This document shows, piece after piece, positions 4,929-8,391 of a stretch of DNA of 8,391 bases. The notes beneath the pieces were generated by a model, which had not been told where the DNA came from, did no database searches, and was given only the letters and a program-made list of their open reading frames with translations. Numbering within the stretch: the first letter of the stretch is position 1; the number at the start of each line of letters is the position of its first letter. The translations under genes and the position numbers were made by a program. This DNA is from Oscillospiraceae bacterium (GTDB taxonomy: Bacteria; Bacillota; Clostridia; Oscillospirales; Ruminococcaceae): NCBI GenBank assembly GCA_031281115.1, contig JAITFV010000140.1:1-8391 (forward strand), in the 5' to 3' direction.

Positions 4929-6551
4929 ATGAAAGCACGTATTTCCAAAAGCCAAACATTTAACGAAAGCGGAATAATTCTGTCTGTCGGCATGATTGTT
5001 AAAAACGAGGAGAAATACCTTGATAAATGCCTGACTGCGCTCTCGCCGCTGCTTGACGCGGTTCCGAGCGAACTCGTGATTGTCGATACAGGCAGCACGG
5101 ACAGAACTGTCGAAATCGCAAAAAGCTATACGGACAAGGTTTATAACTTTGAATGGGTTCGTGACTTTGCCGCCGCCCGCAACTTCGGATTAGAAAAATG
5201 CACCGGAGACTGGTTTATGTTCCTTGACGCAGATGAAATATTCGATGAAACCCCGGGAGAGTTGATTGGCTTTTTTGCTGACAAAGCTGCGCGGAGTAAA
5301 TATAACAGCGCGACCTACATGGTACGCAATTATCACGACCCTGAAGGCGATGAGTGGTCAACCGCTACGCTTGCCCGCGTTGTAAAAAGGCTTCCCGGCG
5401 TACGTTTTCACGGTGCGATTCATGAACACATACTGCCGTTTCCTCAGCCGACACAAAGCATAAAAACCTTCGTGCATCACTGGGGTTATGCGTTTGAAAA
5501 TGAGGAACAGGCGGCAGTCAAGCGCAAAAGAAACCTGGCTCCCTTATACGACGAACTTAAAAAAACACCTAACAACATACGGATTCGTTCGCATATTCTT
5601 GCCGATTTACGGGGCGAGGAACTCGCCGAGTTCCTTTCCGAAACGCTCACCATAACACGTAAGCAGCTTAATAACCCCTATACTCAGGGCATTTTCGCGC
5701 TGAATATAACCAATTACTTCGCGCTTGAAAAATACGAAAGCGCACTCGGCAGCATAGATGAGTTCAGCAAATCCTTCGGTAAAAAGCCTAAAACAATACG
5801 CTGGTTAGATATATATGCGGCGAAGGCGCTCTCGCTGCTGCGGCTTGAACAGCTTGAGGAAGCAATCGAAGCTTTTGATGAGTATTTTAAGCTGTATGAT
5901 TTATACCTCGCGAATAAACTTGCCGCCGAGACGGGAAACCTCGTAATAACTTTCTGCGAACAGGCAAAGCACGATGAGATGAGAGCAGATTATAATAACC
6001 TGCTTGTAAAGACCGGACGCAAAAAACTGACCTTACTCGGCGGTACGGATATTTCAATTTCAGTGGAAACATCCGCAGCCGCCGTCAAACCGGAAGACGA
6101 CGGGCTGAGCGATGAAGAATGGCTCCCGCTCTTTGAGGCTCTCGACAATAACACCGACATAACAACCCTTACAGAAAACCTTGACGGTGAGCGTATCCGC
6201 AAATACATGGCAAGAATTGCGGATATATCTTTTAATCTGCCGCGCGCGGTTCTCGATTATAACCAAAGCATTTTAGAAAAAAATCTGCAATTCGGTGTAA
6301 TTCTTTATGAAACCGCATCAAAACAGGCGGGCAGGCTTCCGTGGCATGAGCGCGCCGAGTTTTACGAGAACTTTGTAAAATACGCTTCTCTTTACGCAGC
6401 CGGCAATTATAACCCCACTGATGAGCTTTGCCGCTTCGGTCATTATGCAGGGAAAGGCGAGTTTGAAGCCGCGCTTAACGCCGTACAGTCCGAGCATTTA
6501 AAGTGGGCTGCGGAGTTTCTGATTGAGGATTCAAAGGAAGAGCAAACGTGA
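4929..6551 (+). CDS. Family 2 glycosyltransferase with TPR-like C-terminal region (paralogue 2)
   Basis: 540 aa, a shorter paralogue of the upstream gene. Its GT-A domain (about 16-195) contains ILSVGMIVKNEE (17-28), VIVDTGSTDRT (50-60), MFLDADE (97-103) and GAIHEHI (162-168). A TPR-like helical unit lies around 292-325. The C-terminal block has YENFVKYASLY (479-489), YNP and FGHYAG, as in the upstream protein, but the long central helical part is about 110 residues shorter. The SD AGGGGG overlaps the stop codon of the upstream gene, with 12 bp between the two reading frames, so the pair is co-transcribed and probably coupled in translation. A low-complexity stretch TSAAAVKPEDDG (381-392) looks like a linker. 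Likely a cytoplasmic sugar transferase; the substrate is not predicted. Confidence 0.9.
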   Translation: MKARISKSQTFNESGIILSVGMIVKNEEKYLDKCLTALSPLLDAVPSELVIVDTGSTDRTVEIAKSYTDKVYNFEWVRDFAAARNFGLEKCTGDWFMFLDADEIFDETPGELIGFFADKAARSKYNSATYMVRNYHDPEGDEWSTATLARVVKRLPGVRFHGAIHEHILPFPQPTQSIKTFVHHWGYAFENEEQAAVKRKRNLAPLYDELKKTPNNIRIRSHILADLRGEELAEFLSETLTITRKQLNNPYTQGIFALNITNYFALEKYESALGSIDEFSKSFGKKPKTIRWLDIYAAKALSLLRLEQLEEAIEAFDEYFKLYDLYLANKLAAETGNLVITFCEQAKHDEMRADYNNLLVKTGRKKLTLLGGTDISISVETSAAAVKPEDDGLSDEEWLPLFEALDNNTDITTLTENLDGERIRKYMARIADISFNLPRAVLDYNQSILEKNLQFGVILYETASKQAGRLPWHERAEFYENFVKYASLYAAGNYNPTDELCRFGHYAGKGEFEAALNAVQSEHLKWAAEFLIEDSKEEQT

Positions 6552-6607
6552 GAAAATCTGAATTTTGCTTTGGATTTGCGGAGAATTTATGAGAAAATCT
6601 GATTTTT
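6549..6607 (+). repeat. Direct repeat of the queA 5' end
   Basis: TGAGAAAATCTGAATTTT (6549-6566) and TGAGAAAATCTGATTTTT (6590-6607), offset 41 bp, one difference in 18. Weaker similarity continues: 6548-6589 against 6589-6630 agree at about 29 of 42 positions. The upstream copy would read GTG then RKSEF before a stop, the downstream one ATG then RKSDF. The upstream TGA is the stop codon of the preceding glycosyltransferase. Confidence 0.55.
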
Positions 6608-7587
6608 ATTATGAGCTTCCCGAAGAATTAATCGCGCAGAAACCGATTGAACCCCGCGATTCATCGCGCCTGCTTGTAATTGACAGGCAAACAGGCGCGT
6701 TAAGGCACGATTATTTTTATAATCTCGCGGGCTTCCTGAATAAAGGCGATTTGCTCGTCATGAATAACTCCAAGGTTTTTCCTGCGCGGCTGCTTGTCGG
6801 CGACACTGAAATACTGCTGCTTGAACCAAGAGGCGATGACGTATGGGAATGTATCGGCAGGAATCTCAAAAAAGGCAGAGTGATAGATTTTGGTGCAAAA
6901 TTAACAGCGGAAATAATCGAAATAATAAACGATGGCAACAGGCTCGTAAAGTTCAGTTACAGCGGCGATTTTTATGCAATTCTTGATGAAATCGGGCATA
7001 CACCGCTTCCGCAGTATATTACGGAAAAACTTGATGATTCTTCGCGGTACAATACGATTTATGCTGCCGAAGCCGGTTCCGCGGCGGCACCGACGGCAGG
7101 GCTGCACTTAACCGAGCGGGTGCTTGAGCGGCTCGCGGAAAAAGGTGTCGAAACGGCTTATGTAACACTGCATGTCGGGCTTGGGACATTCCGCCCCGTC
7201 AAATGCGAGAATATCAAAGAACACAAAATGCACTCTGAACGTTATCTTCTCTCCGAAGAAACCGCGCAGAAAATCGCCGCCTGCAAAGCCCGCGGAAACC
7301 GCGTGATTGCCGTAGGAACGACAAGCTGCCGCACATTGGAAACTGTAGGGTGTGTTGCCCCCAGCGCGCCGAAATCCCGGTCCGGCAGCACCGATATATT
7401 TATAACTCCCGGCTATGAATTTAAAATAATGGACGGACTCATCACTAATTTTCATCTGCCCGAAAGCACACTGATTATGCTTGTGAGCGCGTTTTTGGGG
7501 CGAGAAAAAACCCTTGCCGCTTATGAGGAAGCGATAAGGGAGGAATATCGGTTTTTTAGTTTCGGGGATTCAATGATTATTTTATAG
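6589..7587 (+). CDS. queA: S-adenosylmethionine:tRNA ribosyltransferase-isomerase
   Basis: 332 aa, full length for QueA. The enzyme transfers and isomerises the ribose of SAM onto 7-aminomethyl-7-deazaguanine at tRNA position 34, forming epoxyqueuosine. Hallmarks visible: SDFYYELPEELIAQKPIEPRDSSRLLV (from residue 4), NNSKVFPARL (59-68), GHTPLPQYI (136-144), AAPTAGLHLT (166-175), LHVGLGTFRPV (194-204), GTTSCRTLE (243-251), TDIFITPGYEF (268-278) and LITNFHLPESTLIMLVSAF (from 284). The start at 6589 follows GGAG at 5 nt and matches the family N-terminus; a TTG at 6565 in frame is rejected. Residues 253-262 are encoded by a 31-nt hairpin repeat (7344-7374), and the usual Trp of SGWTDIF is Ser267 here. 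It is the third gene of the glycosyltransferase operon; tgt and other queuosine genes are not in the window. Confidence 0.96.
   Translation: MRKSDFYYELPEELIAQKPIEPRDSSRLLVIDRQTGALRHDYFYNLAGFLNKGDLLVMNNSKVFPARLLVGDTEILLLEPRGDDVWECIGRNLKKGRVIDFGAKLTAEIIEIINDGNRLVKFSYSGDFYAILDEIGHTPLPQYITEKLDDSSRYNTIYAAEAGSAAAPTAGLHLTERVLERLAEKGVETAYVTLHVGLGTFRPVKCENIKEHKMHSERYLLSEETAQKIAACKARGNRVIAVGTTSCRTLETVGCVAPSAPKSRSGSTDIFITPGYEFKIMDGLITNFHLPESTLIMLVSAFLGREKTLAAYEEAIREEYRFFSFGDSMIIL
7344..7374 (+). repeat. 31-nt hairpin repeat, copy 2 (inside queA)
   Basis: Same frame of bases as 362-392 read on the minus strand: TGTAGGG at one end, GCGNNCCGAAA at the other, same length, 22 of 31 identical. The RNA folds as an 8-bp stem GGTGTGTT / AGCGCGCC (four Watson-Crick pairs after allowing three G-U pairs plus a closing U-A), with loop GCCCCC. 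It is in frame, encodes V253 to K262 of QueA and falls in a loop region that is variable between QueA proteins, so it does not break the enzyme. Confidence 0.6.
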
Positions 7588-7624
7588 TCGTTTAAAACGA
7601 CTATGGTTGCGGTGAAACCGCAAC
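7585..7624 (+). terminator. Two hairpins directly after queA
   Basis: Hairpin one starts on the queA stop codon: TAGTCGTT / AACGACTA (7585-7603) with loop TAA. Hairpin two: GTTGCGGT / ACCGCAAC (7606-7624) with loop GAA. Neither is followed by a T-run. They may slow or end transcription of the operon, or protect the 3' end of the mRNA. A 5-bp stem CTCGC/GCGAG follows at once (7624-7639). Confidence 0.45.
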
Positions 7625-7642
7625 TCGCCGCGTAGCGAGCGA

Positions 7643-7675
7643 AAATTTAGATTGGATTCATTCCAATCTAAATTT
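7643..7675. terminator. Long AT-rich hairpin between queA and the ferredoxin gene
   Basis: Perfect 14-bp inverted repeat AAATTTAGATTGGA / TCCAATCTAAATTT around TTCAT. The 3' arm ends in ATTT and no further T-run follows. It is the strongest stem in the gap and the best candidate for the operon end; it could work on either strand. Confidence 0.45.
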
Positions 7676-7689
7676 AACTAACTATATAG

Positions 7690-7718
7690 TTGACAACAGG
7701 CTCAACATATGGTATACT
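7690..7718 (+). promoter_or_regulatory. Promoter of the ferredoxin gene
   Basis: Consensus -35 TTGACA (7690-7695), 17-bp spacer, TATACT (7713-7718) preceded by TGG (extended -10). Start near 7725, leader of about 27 nt. This is the strongest promoter in the window, as expected for an abundant electron carrier. Confidence 0.8.
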
Positions 7719-7751
7719 ATTAAAAATACTTTAACATATGGAGGGAAAACC

Positions 7752-7919
7752 ATGGCTTTTAAAATTAACGACAACTGTATTTCTTGCGGCGCGTGTGTAG
7801 GCAGCTGCCCAACTGACGCAATTGCGGAAGGCGACCCGATTTACGTTATAGACGCTGATAAATGCGTTGATTGCAGCGCGTGTGTTTCCGCCTGCCCTGC
7901 AGATGCGATTGAGTCCTAA
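7752..7919 (+). CDS. 2[4Fe-4S] ferredoxin, clostridial type
   Basis: 55 aa. Two cluster-binding motifs CxxCxxCxxxCP are complete: Cys9, 12, 15, 19 and Cys38, 41, 44, 48. The two halves are internally similar (CGACVGSCPTDAI and CSACVSACPADAI), the usual sign of the ancient duplication. Length, acidic character and lack of any extension fit the small soluble clostridial ferredoxin that carries low-potential electrons between pyruvate:ferredoxin oxidoreductase, hydrogenase and similar partners in the cytoplasm. GGAGGG lies 6 nt before the ATG and a near-consensus promoter lies at 7690-7718, so high expression is likely. The FMN riboswitch begins about 40 bp after the stop codon with no clear promoter of its own, so some read-through into the riboflavin transporter gene is possible. 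Confidence 0.96.
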   Translation: MAFKINDNCISCGACVGSCPTDAIAEGDPIYVIDADKCVDCSACVSACPADAIES

Positions 7920-7942
7920 TCAGATGGTATAGGCATATAAAT

Positions 7943-7960
7943 CAATAAATACGTTTATTG
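7943..7960 (+). other. Short hairpin abutting the riboswitch
   Basis: Perfect 7-bp inverted repeat CAATAAA / TTTATTG around TACG. Its 3' arm shares TTG (7958-7960) with the outer end of the riboswitch P1 helix, so the two may compete. No T-run follows; it could be a weak ferredoxin terminator or processing site. Confidence 0.3.
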
Positions 7961-8089
7961 CTTCGGGGCGAGGTGAAAATCCTCACTGGCGGTACAGTCC
8001 GCGAGCCGAGGTCAAACCCAAAGATTTGACCTAAAGCTGAATCGGTTAGATTCCGATACCAACGGTTACAGTCCGGACGAGAGAAGTGA
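7958..8089 (+). promoter_or_regulatory. FMN riboswitch (RFN element)
   Basis: Conserved RFN sequence in order: CTTCGGGGC (P1 5' strand, 7961-7969), GAGG-TGAAAAT-CCTC (P2, 7970-7984), CTGGCGGT then AGTCCGCGAGCC (P3 side), a variable stem AGGTCAAA/TTTGACCT (8009-8016 with 8025-8032), ATCGG/CCGAT (8041-8057), and the closing GTCCGGACGAGAGAAG (P1 3' strand). P1 pairs CTTC with GAAG and extends outward by G-U pairs. It binds flavin mononucleotide. With the terminator right after it and ribU downstream, FMN should switch off transcription of riboflavin uptake. Confidence 0.95.
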
Positions 8090-8090
8090 A

Positions 8091-8122
8091 CCCCACGCTT
8101 TGCTGTGGGGTTTTTTGTTTTT
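8091..8122 (+). terminator. Riboswitch-controlled intrinsic terminator
   Basis: CCCCAC (8091-8096), loop GCTTTGCT, GTGGGG (8105-8110), then TTTTTTGTTTTT. It lies between the riboswitch and the ribU start, so it is the expression platform: formed when FMN is bound, avoided when it is not. Confidence 0.93.
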
Positions 8123-8140
8123 ACAAGGGAGGGATTTATT

Positions 8141-8391
8141 ATGAAATTCACAACAAAAAAATTAGTAACAATGGCACTTTTAAGCGCATTAGCTTACGCT
8201 TCCACTTTTTTTTTCAGCTGGTCTTTTATCCCCGCCGCACCTTATCTTACCTATGACCCGAAAGATGTTTTTATAATTACAGGCGGATTTTTTTTCGGAC
8301 CTTTGGCGGTTGTCATGATGTCGGCGACTGTTTCATTGGTTGAGATGGTATCTGTCAGCAAAGACGGAATTGTCGGTATGGTCGCAAACAT
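8141..8391 (+). CDS. ribU: Riboflavin transporter, ECF-type substrate-binding subunit (N-terminal part)
   Basis: 83 residues visible; the gene runs off the right edge. It starts MKFTTKKLVTMALLSALAYA after GGGAGGG at 7-nt spacing. The first hydrophobic helix (about 9-30) is followed by YLTYDPKDVF (35-44) and GGFFFGPLAVVMMSATVSLVEM (48-69), which matches the RibU signature of a YDPSD-like loop ahead of a GF-FGP helix. RibU is the membrane subunit that binds riboflavin and works with the shared ECF energising module. The FMN riboswitch and terminator directly upstream support riboflavin as substrate independently of the sequence match. Runs of nine and eight T fall within Phe codons in the first 55 codons. 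Confidence 0.92.
   Translation, partial: MKFTTKKLVTMALLSALAYASTFFFSWSFIPAAPYLTYDPKDVFIITGGFFFGPLAVVMMSATVSLVEMVSVSKDGIVGMVAN

Noticed and set aside
6565..6588. TTG start for queA
   Set aside because: The ATG at 6589 gives the conserved QueA N-terminus and has GGAG in place.
7108..7455. 115-codon open frame opposite queA
   Set aside because: Lies wholly antisense to a well-conserved gene, with no SD or recognisable motif.

Overview
The window reads as a chromosomal piece of an anaerobic Gram-positive bacterium of the Clostridia type, probably a gut or rumen member. This is inferred from several features together: strong AGGAGG-type ribosome binding sites, TTGNNN-17-TATAAT promoters with TG-extended -10 boxes, a clostridial 2[4Fe-4S] ferredoxin, an FMN riboswitch ahead of a RibU-type riboflavin transporter, a GH5 glucanase, a DUF3795 protein and a moderate GC content. 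No rRNA, tRNA, CRISPR array or phage module was seen.

Left part (1-2390). Two leftward genes come first: the start of a DUF2271-type lipoprotein (cut by the window edge) and a GH5 endoglucanase-like enzyme without a signal peptide. The GH5 gene is followed by a hairpin and preceded by a promoter lying in a cluster of three TTGCACAA/TTGTGCAA sites. Divergent from it is a small Cys-rich protein of unknown function (80 aa) with its own promoter and a structured leader. A 160-bp imperfect palindrome flanked by TA dinucleotides, which looks like a MITE, sits between that gene's stop codon and its hairpin terminator.

Middle part (2390-7675). A leftward DUF3795 Cys-rich protein is divergent from a rightward operon of three genes: two paralogous family 2 glycosyltransferases with TPR-like C-terminal halves, then queA (queuosine biosynthesis). 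An extended -10 promoter and a 100-nt leader precede the operon. The 5' end of queA appears to be partly duplicated in tandem just upstream of its start. Several hairpins follow queA.

Right part (7690-8391). A 2[4Fe-4S] ferredoxin with a near-consensus promoter is followed by an FMN riboswitch, a classical intrinsic terminator and the start of a ribU-like gene (cut by the right edge). Flavin sensing would control riboflavin uptake by transcription attenuation.

The least expected signal is a pair of 31-nt hairpin-forming copies of one dispersed element. One lies in the lipoprotein leader (362-392, minus). The other lies in frame inside queA (7344-7374, plus). Flanks and loop are nearly identical, while almost all differences fall in the stem and keep it paired. 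I did not find a clearly new defence or biosynthetic system. The unusual content is mostly repeat or palindrome biology and the uncharacterised tandem glycosyltransferases.
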